Below, piece by piece: positions 48,313 through 59,740 of a stretch of 64,000 nucleotides of DNA. The stretch covers positions 43,105,026 to 43,169,025 of the forward strand of contig OY743176.1 in assembly GCA_963555705.1 (NCBI GenBank), in the 5' to 3' direction. Position 1 is the stretch's first letter. The number at the start of each line of letters is the position of its first letter. The stretch is from Ligustrum vulgare (lineage: Eukaryota; Streptophyta; Magnoliopsida; Lamiales; Oleaceae). The translations under genes were made by a program, and so were the position numbers. The notes beneath the pieces are model-generated. The model had not been told where the DNA came from. It did not search any database and saw only the letters and a program-made list of their open reading frames with translations.

Positions 48313-48331
48313 CCCTTAAAAAAAAAAAAAA

Positions 48332-48735
48332 AGTTTCCATTCTGAAAATTTATTATGCAGGGGAGTATCCAAATAGATACATTCCGCATATTTTTCAGGT
48401 CTTCAAAGTTTTTATCCTGAAAATTTATTATGCCGGGGAGTATCCAAATAGATATATTCCGCATATTTTTGAGGTCTTTAAAGTTTTCATCCTGAAAATT
48501 TATTATGCCGGATAGTATCCAAAGGGATACATTCCGCATATTTTTCGACTCTTCAAGTTTTTATCCTGAAAATTTATTATGCCGGCGAGTATCTAAATAG
48601 TTACATTCCGCATATTTTTCAGGTCTTCAAATTTCAATCCTGAAAATTTTATTATGTTGGGGAATATCCAAAAAGATACATTTCGCATATTTTTCAGGTC
48701 TTCAAAGTTTTCATCCTAAAAATTTATTATGTAAA
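48332..48735 (+). repeat. Tandem minisatellite, about 62-bp unit, about six copies
   Basis: The unit contains CTGAAAATTTATTATGCCGGG, GAGTATCCAAATAGATACATT and CCGCATATTTTTCAGGTCTTC, repeated with small changes. Frames across it read repeatedly as RNVSIWILPGIINFQ or similar on one strand, which is chance. Inverted copies occur at 49585-49800. Confidence 0.92.
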
Positions 48736-48847
48736 CCACATATAAGATTTATAATCCAATCCGTTCAATTCATGGAGTTCAACGTGATTTTTTTCTCTCT
48801 CTAAAACAAAAGAGAAATTATTGAGAGTCCTATCTAAACTATGAACA

Positions 48848-48880
<33 letters not shown>

Positions 48881-49046
48881 AAAGGAAGAGTTTTAATTTG
48901 ACTCTACAAGTTGAATTCATCTTATTAAAGAAGAAGACAAATATCACAAATATCATTGCCTTGAAACACGTATCTATAAGCCACTGGACATGTTGTGAAG
49001 TAATTCTATCTGGGATCCAAATTTGGCTAGAGAAATAAGTACCGTG

Positions 49047-49048
<2 letters not shown>

Positions 49049-49103
<55 letters not shown>
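49049..49103. repeat. (AT)n microsatellite
   Basis: About 27 AT units. Confidence 0.97.
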
Positions 49104-49106
<3 letters not shown>

Positions 49107-49584
49107 GATTTGAGCATTGAATGCGTTTAATACAAATTTTCTGATCAGATCACGTTCATTTTGGAAAAGAGAGCAGTAGAGTAAACAAAGATTTGTAATC
49201 CAATTATTTGGACTCTTGTGCTTTGACTTTGTAAAGTGACAAGGAAGAGTATAAAAATCGTAAGAGACTGCTTTTGAGGCTTTACTTCCGTTCACCAACT
49301 ATAGAGGGTACCTTTTTTTTAACCGAAACCAATCAAATTGGTTTCAGAAAGCAATCAGTTGGTTTCTGCCCAGAAATTCAATCTAACGATTTTTATTTTT
49401 TTTTTGAATTTGAAATTAACTTTTTTCTTTGTTTGTTTGTTTGACAGGATCCTTGAAAATGATCGAGCAATTTGAAGGTCGAACTGTTTTTTGAATTTTT
49501 TTTTTTTTTTTTTTAACTTTGAAAATTTGGTAAATCTTTGGAATGTATCTTTTTAGATACCCTCCCCCCGCTAGATTTACTTTT

Positions 49585-49800
49585 ACAAGTTGAAGATTTT
49601 GAAGACCTGAAAAATATGGGGAATGTATCCTTTGAATACCCCCGGTATAATAAATTTTCAGGATGAAAACTTTGAAGACATGAAAAATATGCGAAATGTG
49701 TCTTTTTGGATACTACTCGGCATAATAAAATTTTCAGGATTGAAATTTGAAGACCTGAAAAATATGCGAAATGTATCTATTTGGATTATGGATCGATGGT
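49585..49800 (-). repeat. Inverted copy of the 62-bp minisatellite
   Basis: GAAGACCTGAAAAATATG, GAATGTATC and ATAATAAATTTTCAGGATG recur here about three times as the reverse complement of the unit at 48332-48735. Confidence 0.88.
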
Positions 49801-49865
49801 CACTAACCATTATCTTGCCAAGAAATTTGATCTAGTTGGAATGTAAACCACATATAAGATTTATA

Positions 49866-50193
49866 AGTTGCAGTCCAAGCATACAGAAAATGTCCTGTAA
49901 TGTATATTTGGCTGATCCAATGTCATGGCTAGTCATGCAATTTGTCGTCTCGGTAAGTCCTCTATAAATGCAAGCTAAGATGGGAAGTATCAAGCTGTAA
50001 GTTGATTTTGTAACCATTCTGGAAGCTACTTTGGAAGTTCCCACCCTGAGACAATCATCTCTAGAAGGAAAAATAAAATGGCAGAGCCAAAGGGAAAGAT
50101 AGATTGCTATGTCCAACTCTTCTTGTTCTTTAACAGATAAAAAAGTATTCCAGTATTCCGTGTCCCTGCTCAGAATATCATGTAATTTTTCTG
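49866..50193 (-). pseudogene. Duplicated PMD fragment
   Basis: This repeats 47103-47433 with many substitutions (for example CCTCTATAAATGCAAGCTAA against CCTCTATAAATGCAAGTTAA). It encodes the same minus-strand peptide region (YLSLWLCHFIFPSRDDCL). It ends abruptly at ATTTTTCTG, after which LINE sequence begins. Confidence 0.85.
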
Positions 50194-51360
50194 ATTTTCA
50201 GAAACTAAGGGGAATCAGAAAGTACATAAGCCTAACCAAGAACAAACAGGAAAGGCCATATGGGTAGAGAAACAAAATATAGAGCAGGCTAGGACCTCAG
50301 GGTCTAAAGATGATTATATTAATTTGCATACAGCTATTGATAAGCCAACCAGTTACTTGAACTAGTCCACAGGATTTAAGGGAGAAGCCATATTCTCCTT
50401 CCAACAAGAACCAACCACGTAGAGAAGCTGGAGAAGAACACCAGATAGCACAAGCAATGATGAACCTTGATGCGAATGGAAATCAATTTACTGCTCTTAG
50501 TTCCATTGAAGAAGAGGAATTTGATACATAAAAGTCCAATAATATAATGGAACCCAATCATGGGGAACTTGGGCCTAATGAGGATAGAGATTTTTTGAGT
50601 TTCTCAGCAAATGAGCCTTCACTGGAGGATCATCATGGTAAGACTTCCCCTCTTGAGGATCAAATCTGTAAGGCCATTGGGGTTACTAGCCAACTTAACC
50701 CTATGATTCAGAATGCACAAACTGGGGAATGTTCCTCTGACTCACAATTGATGAGTGCTCAGGAAAGTCAACCAGGATAATTCCAGCCAGTTAGGAAAGA
50801 GGTAGACCTAAGAAAAAAGGCAAGCTTTTCACCTCTAACTAATTTTCATGGTTCAGCACATTCTTTTTCGGAATATTAGAGGGCTCTATAAGAAGCTTTC
50901 CAAAAGAAGAATTGTTCAACTCCATAAGTTGGACTACATCTTTATTCTTGAACCAATGATTTGTACTACTATAGTGGAAAAATATGCTAGAAGGCTGAAC
51001 TTTGCTAATGGTACATCAAATTGCAATGGGAAAATATGGCTCTTCTGAGGCAATGGGAATGTAATAACTATTTTGGTGGATTCTGAACAATGTCTTACAG
51101 TGAAATTGACACAGGCACTTTTCAAACTGCTGCCACAGCTGTGTATGCAAAAAAGCACTTACATCCAAAGAAGAGCTTTGTGGGAAGATTTGAAGTAGCA
51201 GGCCACATCTATGGATATCCATTGGATTATAGGAGAAGATTATAATGCTGTTTGAAATGCTAATGAGAGAACTGATGGAAATCCCCCTATTAACTCCTCC
51301 ATGACTAGAACAGAGTGTTTTGTTTCTAAAAACCGGCCAACAATAGTATTCACCGTCCAT
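50194..51360 (+). pseudogene. LINE ORF1 tail and start of ORF2 endonuclease, broken
   Basis: The first 600 bp give a Gln/Glu/Ser-rich linker (for example KGNQKVHKPNQEQTGKAIWV, then the open frame 50547-50780). ORF2 starts about 50848 with LFRNIRGLYKKLSKRRIVQL, the N-terminus of a LINE apurinic endonuclease. FILEPM, GKIWLF, RRALWEDL and HWIIGEDYNAV follow (usual motif GGDFNAV; here the first Gly-Asp pair is changed). Three in-frame stops are visible near 51046, 51194 and 51256. The sequence stops near 51360 before any RT domain, so it is 3'-truncated. Position and content suggest it is the other part of the LINE at 33436. Confidence 0.75.
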
Positions 51361-51451
51361 CCCATTCTAATATATCCAACTTATATAATTTGAGTTTAAA
51401 TGTATCTGTTTTCGTCGCTCATTTTCTCAGTAATTTGTCACTGGTTTATAG

Positions 51452-51564
51452 GGGGAAGATGTAAATTTGGTTGGAGATTTCACCGGTAACTGGTAAGACC
51501 CAATTAAAGCTACCCATATGGGTGGCCCAAGATTTGAAGTTGAAGTTAGACTTCCACACGGGAA
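51452..51564 (+). pseudogene. SEX4/DSP4-like carbohydrate-binding module, exon 1 of 2
   Basis: A good 3' splice site (TGGTTTATAG) is followed by EDVNLVGDFTGNW, a TAA stop at 51494-51496, then DPIKATHMGGPRFEVEVRLP, ending at a GT donor (51565). This strongly resembles the AMPK-beta-type glycogen/starch-binding module (CBM48) of plant phosphoglucan phosphatases SEX4/DSP4, which dephosphorylate starch in plastids. The family name is from memory of the domain. The in-frame stop makes it a pseudogene. No phosphatase domain is present. Confidence 0.7.
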
Positions 51565-51720
51565 GTAACTCTGGTCATTACATCCTAATTTGTTGAGCCC
51601 TTCAAACTTGTAGGCAGATGGTAGTCTTATTTTTATTCATTGAAATATATAGACAACAATGAAAGCGTACAGAGTCGTATAATTTCTTTATAATACTACA
51701 AGTAATTTTCTTTGTGGCAG

Positions 51721-51804
51721 ATACTATTACAAGTTATTACCAATGGACAATGTAGACATTCAACAGCGTCACCTTCAGTAAGTAAGGGATCAGAATGGTG
51801 TAAG
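51721..51804 (+). pseudogene. SEX4/DSP4-like module, exon 2, interrupted by a hAT MITE
   Basis: After the acceptor TTTGTGGCAG the frame continues in phase with the previous exon as KYYYK. A one-base frameshift follows, then ITNGQ and RHSTASPS in another frame, with the conserved Trp of this module changed to Cys (TGT). The exon is split by the MITE at 51805-52710. The rest (VRPSVQEQKK) lies at 52719-52743 and ends at a GTATGC donor. Confidence 0.68.
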
Positions 51805-52710
51805 TGTCGGCGTGGTTTCATATGGTTCTGGTTTCCAGGGAACCGAATCGAATTGAACTGAACCAAGAACCTATGGGTCTTTTGAAAAAAGAACCTCTGG
51901 TTCTTTTTGTAAGAGAAGAACCAAACCGGAATTGAATCGTTCAGTTCTTTTGGTTCTGGTTTCGATTTCCTAAACCAAAATTTTTAATCTTAAGTGATGA
52001 AGTCATTGTAAATTTCGGTTGGTAAGAGTCGTAAGACAGTAAGGTCATCGACCTTGATCAAAACGCGAATACAATACTCAAAATCAAAGACATCAAAATA
52101 TTCACTCCCTTCCATACAGTAACGTATCTCCTCATCCATGTGTATGTGCTCCTTTTAAAAATTTTACAATTTATACTTGTAAATCTCCACCTTTTCAGGA
52201 AATAGTCGCACAAGTCCAACAAATCCTTGAAAACAAGATAACAATTAATTGAAAGATGAAGAGTGAAAATTTATTGTTAGTTGATTCTTGATGAACTGAC
52301 AGCTGAAGGCTTGACGGTTTAATGTTTGAAGTTGAACAACAGAACCAGTAAAAAAAAAATTAATTTTTGATCTATAATTTTTTGTTTATTACTTGTTTTG
52401 CTTATAATTATTGTAACGTTTAATGAGTTAATAGTTGTTGGGTAATTGATATTGACTAATGGACTGGATAACATGAATTAACATTAGGAATTGATAATTT
52501 TTTTATTTTTTCAAATTTACATTTAAAAAATAAATAAAAAATCGTGTTATATTTTAGTTCTTGGTTCTGGTTCTGGTTCTGAACCAAGAACCTGAACCTG
52601 AACCTGAACCGGAACCGATGGTTCTTGATTTCTAGAACCAGAACCGTTTAAAATTTTGATAGAACCGAACCAAACTTAACCGCTAGGTTCGGTTCTTTTG
52701 CCCAGGCCTA
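51805..52710. mobile_element. hAT-like MITE inserted in the SEX4-like exon
   Basis: Flanks GGTGTAAG (51797-51804) and AGTGTAAG (52711-52718) match at 7 of 8. The right end TTTTGCCCAGGCCTA is a typical hAT end, while the left end (TGTCGGCGTGG) is degraded. Inverted tracts of GGTTCTGGTTC/GAACCAGAACC lie at both ends. Non-coding. Confidence 0.8.
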
Positions 52711-52789
52711 AGTGTAAGGCCTTCAGTTCAAGAACAAAAAAAGGTATGCTCTATTTTGTAGCCTTTAGCTAAGGGAGTTGAATTTTGTA

Positions 52790-53084
52790 AGCCCCGTCCC
52801 ATAAATATAGTCCCCTACCCATTTTCACACAGATTAAGAAATGTCAATTAATGTTATTGAAAAAATAAGTTTTGCAATCTTTTTCCTAATATACCTCTAA
52901 TAAAGTTTGTAGTTTCCCATAAAAGTGAAAGAGCGTAATTTCATTTAGACTAATAAAAAAACACATTAAATGAGGGCAAAATGGAACATTAAATATTAAC
53001 TTCACTCTAACAAAAAGAAAGTGGACCATCTTTTTGGGATGGATGGAAAAAGAATAGTGGACTATCGTTATAGGACAGAGTGAG
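52790..53084. mobile_element. Stowaway-like MITE (Tc1/mariner)
   Basis: The left end AGCCCCGTCCCATAAATATAG and the right end, CTATCGTTATAGGACAGAGTGAG, match the widespread Stowaway end CTCCCTCCGTCCCA with changes. TA dinucleotides flank it (52788-52789 and 53085-53086). Confidence 0.78.
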
Positions 53085-53103
53085 TAATATTTAAGCCACA
53101 ATC

Positions 53104-53639
53104 GGGTAAAATAAATGATTGGCCACTGAACTTTAGCTCGTATAAGTACTTATCACTCAAGTATTATAAATGTAACTCATTCATCGTTGAAGTGGAATCC
53201 ATTAGAAAGCATTGTTGGAATTGTCCACTGGCTAATGAAAATCTGATAATAATATTTAACAGTTAGAACACTCATGTTGATAGTTCTCCATTCCAAACAA
53301 ATAGCCTTTAACACGACTTAAACAGTTGACAACACATTTTTTTAGTGGTTGAGAGAATTAAAACTTGAAGGCCTTCTTCTTAGAATCACTCTTAAATCAA
53401 TCGATCTAATGGTTCAAAGGGCGAGTTGTTGATAAAGAGTATTTAAATAATTAAATATTATCACTTCAGATTTTCATTCATCACGTGGACAGTTTCATCG
53501 AAGCCTTCAAATGAATTTCATCTCAATGATGAATGTGTTATGTTTATGATACTTAAGTGAGTATTGAGTTACATTTTAAAATTCGATTATAAAGTAGTTA
53601 AACAAACAAAGCTTCAGTGACCAATCATTTATTTTACCC
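53104..53639. mobile_element. Foldback MITE
   Basis: GGGTAAAATAAATGATTGG(C)CACTGAA at the left is mirrored by TTCAGTGACCAATCATTTATTTTACCC at the right. Further inward AAGTACTTATCACTCAAGTA faces TACTTAAGTGAGTA. Possible duplications near TTAAG...CAATCG lie just outside. Non-coding; superfamily uncertain. Confidence 0.87.
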
Positions 53640-53998
53640 TATTTTAAGACAATCGAAACTCAAATAAAAAATAAGAAAAGGTGATTGAACTCCAAGAGTT
53701 CTAATTACGCTTCTTGCGTATTATTGCACATGGGTACCCAACCAATATTTCTTCGCATTTGGTCCCTAGCTTTTAGATTTTATAGCACTGGTTCCCAATT
53801 ATGGTTTCTGAGTACTTAGTACCTATGATGTTTAAAAGTCACGTTCATCAAATACTGCTTGAGGCATAAAATGGATATACTAAAATGATTTTAGTTAAAA
53901 AATAAAGAAGATAAAGGAAAAAAAAAACATGACCTACTGGGTCCTAACAACTGCCTGCTCTCTCCACAACCACACTGGTCGTTTCCCCACCACTTGCC
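53640..53998. other. Intergenic, no gene seen
   Basis: AT-rich DNA without a coding frame. Phrases like GGTCCCTAGCTTTTAG and GGTTCCCAATTATGG resemble element leaders, but no ends were found. Confidence 0.4.
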
Positions 53999-54627
53999 TC
54001 TGATGATAATTTGGGTTGCATGCGGTGAAAGTAATACCCACGGACCTGATATCCGTTAGAGACACGACATAAATGGGTAGGGATTATCCGAGTAAATGAG
54101 TTCGTGGGTAGGGTATGGAGGTAAACTTTAAAACCCCATATGGGTATGGGTCGGGTGTGAGTTTTACTACAATACTCGTACCCGACCCGCATACTCATTA
54201 ATTTCTTTAAAAAATTATAGAATTTAAAAACAAAAGTGATTGTGTAAAAAAAATAAAATAAATAAATAATATAACACAAATATCTATTGACATTGTTAAC
54301 GTCTAAACCTTAACATGTTTAAATTCCCTTGTTTAGTTTCAACCTAAAACAAACTTTTTTCAAGCCAAATTCAAGTGTAGTCCAACATTTAACTGATTCA
54401 AGTTAATCCGGAGCACCTATAACCTATTTACAGCCCTAAAAAAATAATAAAAATAAATAAATAATTAGTAATGAGTTTCAAATGGATATAGAAGCAAACT
54501 CACCTCCGACCCGCCCTCGACCCGCCATTCTTAAATGAGTATATGGATAGAGTATGGAGGTTGTAAATCTTTAGTGGGTATGGTATGAGTTTGACAAACC
54601 CGACCCATACCCTACCGATTGTCATCT
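53999..54627. mobile_element. Probable hAT-like MITE with a degraded left end
   Basis: The right end, CGATTGTCATCTCTA, is a common hAT end preceded by CGACCCATACCCTAC. The left end TCTGATGATAAT matches it only loosely. Internal GGGTATGGGTCGGGT and ACCCGACCCGC tracts face each other. The flanks share only CTTG, so the duplication is doubtful. Confidence 0.5.
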
Positions 54628-55550
54628 CTACTTGAGAAGATGAAGTGGCGAAAGGGTGTTTTTAGATAAGAAAAATTATTGAAATTAAGTGTATGACTCC
54701 TACTAGAGGGATGAAAGCATTTGTATCCTTTATGTTTATCACTGTACCCAACAAAGACACATAGAATTGTTTTAGGATCAAATTTGTGTTTTCGTGTATC
54801 CCATGTGTAAGGAAAGCATTTAGAACTAAAGACACGAAGTGAGGTGTAATCTGGGTAAGTGCCATATAATTTAAAGTATGGTATTTCACGGTTTAAGACA
54901 GAAGAAGGTAGACGATTTATTAGATAAATAGCCGTGGTAAAGGCTTCTACCGATAAAAATAAAGGAACACCACTGTGAAACATCATAGTCATTCCAAATT
55001 CTCTTATTATCCTATGTCTCCTTTCATCCATACCTGTTTACTCTGGAGTATATGGACAAGATACCTGATGAATAATTCTTGTTGAAAGAAAATGAGAAGA
55101 TAACTTGGAGTTTATGAATTCACCTCCCCCCTCGGAGTGAAAAATCTTGATTTTTTTATTAAATTTTCAATCAGCATATTGTTCAAAGTTGAGATAAGCA
55201 TTCACAAAATCAGATTTACGTTGCAAGGGAATGATCCATGTGTATTTGAAAAAATCATCAACTAAACATGCATAGTAGCTAAATTTTCCAATTGATGAAA
55301 CAGGAGCAGGTCCCCCATAAATCACAATGAATATTTTCAAATATATTAGAACTTGAATGTTTGGAACAAGAAAATGGTAATCTAGTAAGCTTTCCTAGTT
55401 GGCAACTATCAAAAATGTGTGTTGTTTTTACAGTGCCAATAATATCAATGAAGTCTTTATTTTTTAAAAAATGTAAAGCAGAAGTCTGAGGATGCCCTAA
55501 GCGTTGATGCCAAATTTCTGTAGAGCCTGATTTGAAACGATAAGAAAAAT
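54612..55550 (-). pseudogene. Copia integrase fragment
   Basis: On the minus strand: GAG-pre-integrase (EIWHQRLGHPQTSALHFL), then integrase with YYACLVDDFFKYTWIIPL, HSEGGGEF (the usual catalytic Asp here is Glu) and a stop in the PYTPE..G motif. Then follow DERRHRIIREFGMTMMFH, INRLPSSVLN and CVFVGYSDKHKGYKCFHP. In-frame stops mark it as dead. It starts abruptly at the border of the gypsy-type LTR at 55553, so its upstream part probably lies beyond that element, outside the window. Confidence 0.88.
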
Positions 55551-55552
55551 AG

Positions 55553-58500
55553 TATAGCGACCCAGAATTTTTATGCAATAAATAATTATTTTAATATTTA
55601 GAAAATTGTGTCGCTACTATTTCATTTATTATTTTGAAATTAATGCCGCGACGGATTCGTCTAGCCAAGTCAAGAAATATCGAATTTGTTCGATTTTAAA
55701 TTTAATATTCGAATTTCTAAAATTATATTATTTTAATTATTTATTCAAAGTATTATTTTCAAAAATCTTTCTAAAATCCAAATTTTTCCCACATGTCTTC
55801 TTCTTTACACCAAGACAACAATTCTTTATACAAAAACATCATCATTTTTATACAAATAAATATTACACCTAATTCTACACTATCATATTCTATAGTACCA
55901 ACTCAATACATATTCTTCCCCATCACAACTCACGTTCCCCACCTTGTTTCCTTCTTAATTATTCTTTCCATCTCATTGTGTACAATCAACAAGCATCTCC
56001 ACACATGAACAATTGGAACACCTCAAAGCATCATCATTATCATCACTTACACTACTCTTTCCAGCAAGGTAAAATGCTTTCTTCTCCTTTATCACCAACT
56101 CCACATACCACAATTTCGGACCCATCCATTTTCAGATTTCCACAATTCAATATATATAAACATCATCATCATCACTACCACAATTATCAGTTGCAGCCCC
56201 AAACCATAACCACGAAACTTATGAATCATCAGCATCATCACCTCATTCCAACTGCAGTTCCTTTTCTGCAGCTAGACAACCAAGCATCATCAGTCCTCCT
56301 CCACCACCAGCAGCTCTAATGTCAAGCAACAATACTTCAATCCCCAATTTTTGCAATCACCATAACAACCTGAATCATATTACTTCACTGCAGCCAACCC
56401 AACTCAAATCCCAATCTGCAACCATTTCAGCTCCACAGTCACGGCCACCAAGCTGCCAAATTCCACTATCTGCTTCAGCCCTCCTTCATCACAATTCACA
56501 CTGTCACTGCATCACCACATTTCATCATCACCAATCATCATCACAACCAAGAATTTCCCCCCAATACCAGAACCTCCACCGGAAACAATCACCACAATCA
56601 AATCAATCCACCACCAATGAATCACTGCCGATCCAACCCGATCGAAACAAGCTGCAAATTCCAACAAACACCACCACTGCCCTATTCTAATCAAACTTAG
56701 ACATCAATTTAATCATCTTCATCATCACCAAACACCACAGCCATAGACGACATCACCACCTCCGACCACCACTACTCAACTCTAAATCACCAAATGAACA
56801 CCACCACAGCCCACAATCGCCAACCACCGGAGCCACTTCCACTGCCAATCTCAAAATCCCCATCAATCGAACCTCAAATCAAACCAAAAACCAAGAAATA
56901 AACCAAGCCCAAGACTTACCTTCGAACGCCGTTTCTCCGACCGGAGTATCATCGCGAACCCAGTTTCGTTTTTAACCACGGTTTTGCACCCAACCTCGCA
57001 TATGAACCCCAAATCAGAACTCCCACACTTTGCCCGTCCTTCGCCTCACCTAGCGCCGGCGAATCGCCGGTTAAAAACCGGATTTCCCTCTCTTCCTCAG
57101 CTCACGAACCTCTTTCGCCTGTCTCTCTCTAATGCCCTGATTAGCGAAGAATAAGAGAGAGAGGAGTAAAGTTTGATTTTTAACTTTCGAAAATTTTCAC
57201 TTCGGTCCCTAACTTTTGAAGTCTTTCAAATCAGTCCCCAAGTTAGTAAATGATTTAAATCAGCCCTTTTGGCTTTAAACTTTTAAAATCAGCCCCCAAG
57301 TTTTAAAATGAGTTTAATCAGTCCTTCATTTTTTAAAATCTATTATTCAGTCCCTGCTGATTTACTTTATTTGATTTTAAAACCCAACTTTTGAAAATAT
57401 TCATTTTAGTCCCTCAACTATCAAAAGTATTCATTTTAATCCCTCAACTTTCAAAATATCTATTTTAGTCCCTCAACTTTCAAAAACATCAATTTTAGTC
57501 CTCAAATTATAATTTATCATTTTGAACTATATATTCGATAAACTAAAGTGACTTATTGGCTAAGACGAAGCGTACGGAGAATTTAAAGAAATTGAAGTCA
57601 TTCCCGCTCAACTTTGCACTCGTCGGATTTGAGGTAGACTCGCACTTATTAATTGATTTAAATTATGATTTCATATAAATGTCATGTGACTTGTGAAAGT
57701 CAATTTTTAAGAAAAACAAGTATGTTTTTATGAAAGGTAAATATACCTTATGTTTTTATGAAAAGTAAGTATACCCTATGTTTTTACGATAATGTTTTAT
57801 ATGTTTTGGATCATTGCTATGCACATAAGAATTCTTACCACCTAAGTTCGGTAGAATTCTGTGTCTCCATAAGTTTATGAGGATTTACCACCTAAGTTCG
57901 GTAAAATTCCTGCCTTTCCATATGTTTATGAGGATTTACCACCTAAGTTCGGTAAAATTCCTGTCGCGTATGTTTATGAGGATTTCGATCCTATCTTATG
58001 TTATGATGGAAATGATCCCTATGAATTTCATGAATTATGTTTTGGTATACTTACTGTTATTATGATCTTACTGTTATTATGACTTACTACATAAGAATTC
58101 TTGCCACCTAAGTTCGGTAAAATTCTTATGTTTATGAGGATTTCGATATTATCCTATGTTATGATGAAAACTTACTGTTATTATGATTTTACTGCATAAG
58201 AATTCTTGCCACCTAAGTTCGGTAAAGTTCTTGTGTCTATTTATGTTTATGAGGATTTAAATCCTATCTTATGTTATGCTTTCAAAAGAAATTATGCTTG
58301 GCATAATTAAAATGTTTTTATAAGTATATGGTTTTCAAAGAGCTGTTTTCAAAGAGCTATTTTCAAAGAGCCTATGATTTGTAAAATATGTCCCGTGCTG
58401 TAATGCACAATATGAGTTTTATCAAGAGCAGTTTTATAAAGAAGCTCTATCAATGCCCGTTTTATAAAGAGCCGGGATTTATGTGTTTAATCATCTTATA

Positions 58501-58915
58501 AATTAAATTAATTTGCGATGAGTCTACTGAGTATTTCCCCCATGAAATACTCACCCTACTTTTTAACAGTTTTGCAGATTTCGGAGACGGTGGCGGGCGA
58601 TGAATGATGGTGGCAATAATCGTTGAACGGTTGAAAGTTTGACGTTAATGATTTCCGTATTTTCCAAACAATCGAATAATTTAGAGAAGTTCATTTATTT
58701 AAGAAATTATGATATTGGCAATTTCTTTACAATATTAATGGTTCGATTTACTATTTCAAATGGTTTCATAAATGTTTTCAATTTTAGCGGCCATTACAGT
58801 TTATTTAATGTTGCCAAAAATGAATTTCAATTATTTCTTCCGCAAAAATATTATTCGAAAAATTTAGACAGAAAATGACGTAGTGAATCGGGTATACGGA
58901 ACTCGGGGCGCTACA
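55553..58915 (+). repeat. 5' LTR (3,363 bp)
   Basis: The plus-strand frames here are His/Gln/Asn-rich translations of CATCATCAC repeats and recur 6,647 bp later in the other LTR. The part 57190-57510 repeats TTTTAGTCCCTCAACTTTCAAAA phrases, and 57838-58224 holds a hairpin minisatellite. CGCCGGCGAATCGCCGG near 57052 is a local inverted repeat. Confidence 0.92.
57838..58224. repeat. Hairpin minisatellite in the LTR
   Basis: The core CCACCTAAGTTCGGTA occurs five times (57838, 57888, 57939, 58104, 58209). It is flanked by partly complementary GAATTCTTACC and GGTAGAATTC, so each unit can fold. TATGTTTATGAGGATTT links the units. Confidence 0.88.
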
Positions 58916-58918
58916 AGT

Positions 58919-58932
58919 TGGTATCAGAGCTA
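58919..58932 (+). other. Primer-binding site (initiator tRNA-Met)
   Basis: TGGTATCAGAGCTA starts 3 nt after the LTR and is complementary to the 3' end of initiator tRNA-Met. Confidence 0.9.
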
Positions 58933-59740
58933 GTCTGCGTTTCTGTAGACTGGAAAAAATTTTCAAAAAGAATTTTCAAGAAATATTTTCCATTATAAAA
59001 TTTTATTGATGAAGATTGCCACTGCCATCATTCGTTCCACCAACTCCGAGGTAAAGAAGTTTATGATGTTTAAAGTTATTTCAGTATTTCGAATACTCAT
59101 TTTATTGATTTATGAGAAAGAATGAAGAGTATTTCGGATACTTATGATTTATGAGAAATAAGAATGTATTTCTTCGAAAATAATGATGTTGTTATGCTTT
59201 GTCATAACTTATATGCTTTAATGTATGATTATGAGAAATTTTTTAAAGAAAACGAGTGTTGAGCATAATGGGAATAATATGATTTTATTGAGAATTAAGT
59301 AATGGATATTATGTTGAGTTAATTTATTATGCCTCTATGTTGAAGAGAAATTTATTATGAAGTTTGGCTTTGTGAATAAATTTTGGGAATATGATTTATG
59401 GCATATATTTATAAGTATGAGTAACTTTTGAGCCAATTAAGGTATGAAAGGAAGTAATATTGTGATATTGAAAAATATGATTTGAAATTTCTATGTTGAG
59501 GAATTATGAATTGAATTATGGGATATTTTGATGATATTGAAGTGTTGGAATCGTTTTCAATATTTTTAGATCGTTGTGATCAAATGTGGAGTTATTTATT
59601 ATTGTGAGTTATGAAGTATGCTTATGGTTTGGATAAGTCCAAATTACAAGGGAGACTCTATCCAGAATTTTATCATTTGGAATTAAGAGCATAATATGAT
59701 AAGCATCTACTAAAGGAATTAAGTTTAGACATGCAAGTTC
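58933..59740 (+). other. Former gag region, now non-coding
   Basis: AT-rich DNA with repeated ATTATGAG and AGTATTTCG phrases. No gag frame or zinc knuckle is left. It is the leader-like part between the primer site and the antisense genes. Confidence 0.6.

Larger units (their letters stand above)
48755..49841. other. Spacer between inverted arrays, no gene
   Basis: AT-rich segment with an (AT)n tract, T runs and inverted minisatellite copies at its right side. The phrase GTAAACCACATATAAGATTTATAA stands at both of its borders (48731-48754 and 49843-49866), marking a rearrangement. No coding frame recognised. Confidence 0.6.
34415..50193 (+). mobile_element. Decayed Tat-lineage Ty3-gypsy element, 3' LTR not found
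   Basis: It contains a 5' LTR, primer site, gag, protease-RT-RNase H-second RNase H-integrase with many stops, and an antisense extra gene. It interrupts the LINE just after the ORF1 zinc knuckle (left flank GTGAG). No second copy of the LTR was found before LINE sequence resumes near 50194. Instead there are inverted minisatellite arrays and a duplicated piece of the antisense gene, so the 3' end was probably lost by rearrangement. The second, archaeal-type RNase H before integrase and the antisense plant-mobile-domain gene fit the Tat lineage. Confidence 0.72.

Noticed and set aside
48306..48539. Repeated peptide frame across the 62-bp array as a repeat protein
   Set aside because: It arises because the unit number keeps phase over a few copies; there is no start context or conserved domain, and it breaks in later units.
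55793..56690. His/Gln-rich plus-strand frames, recurring at 62440-63346
   Set aside because: They are in the LTRs and reflect CATCATCAC low-complexity sequence; the single C indel changes the end of one of them, so they are not conserved proteins.
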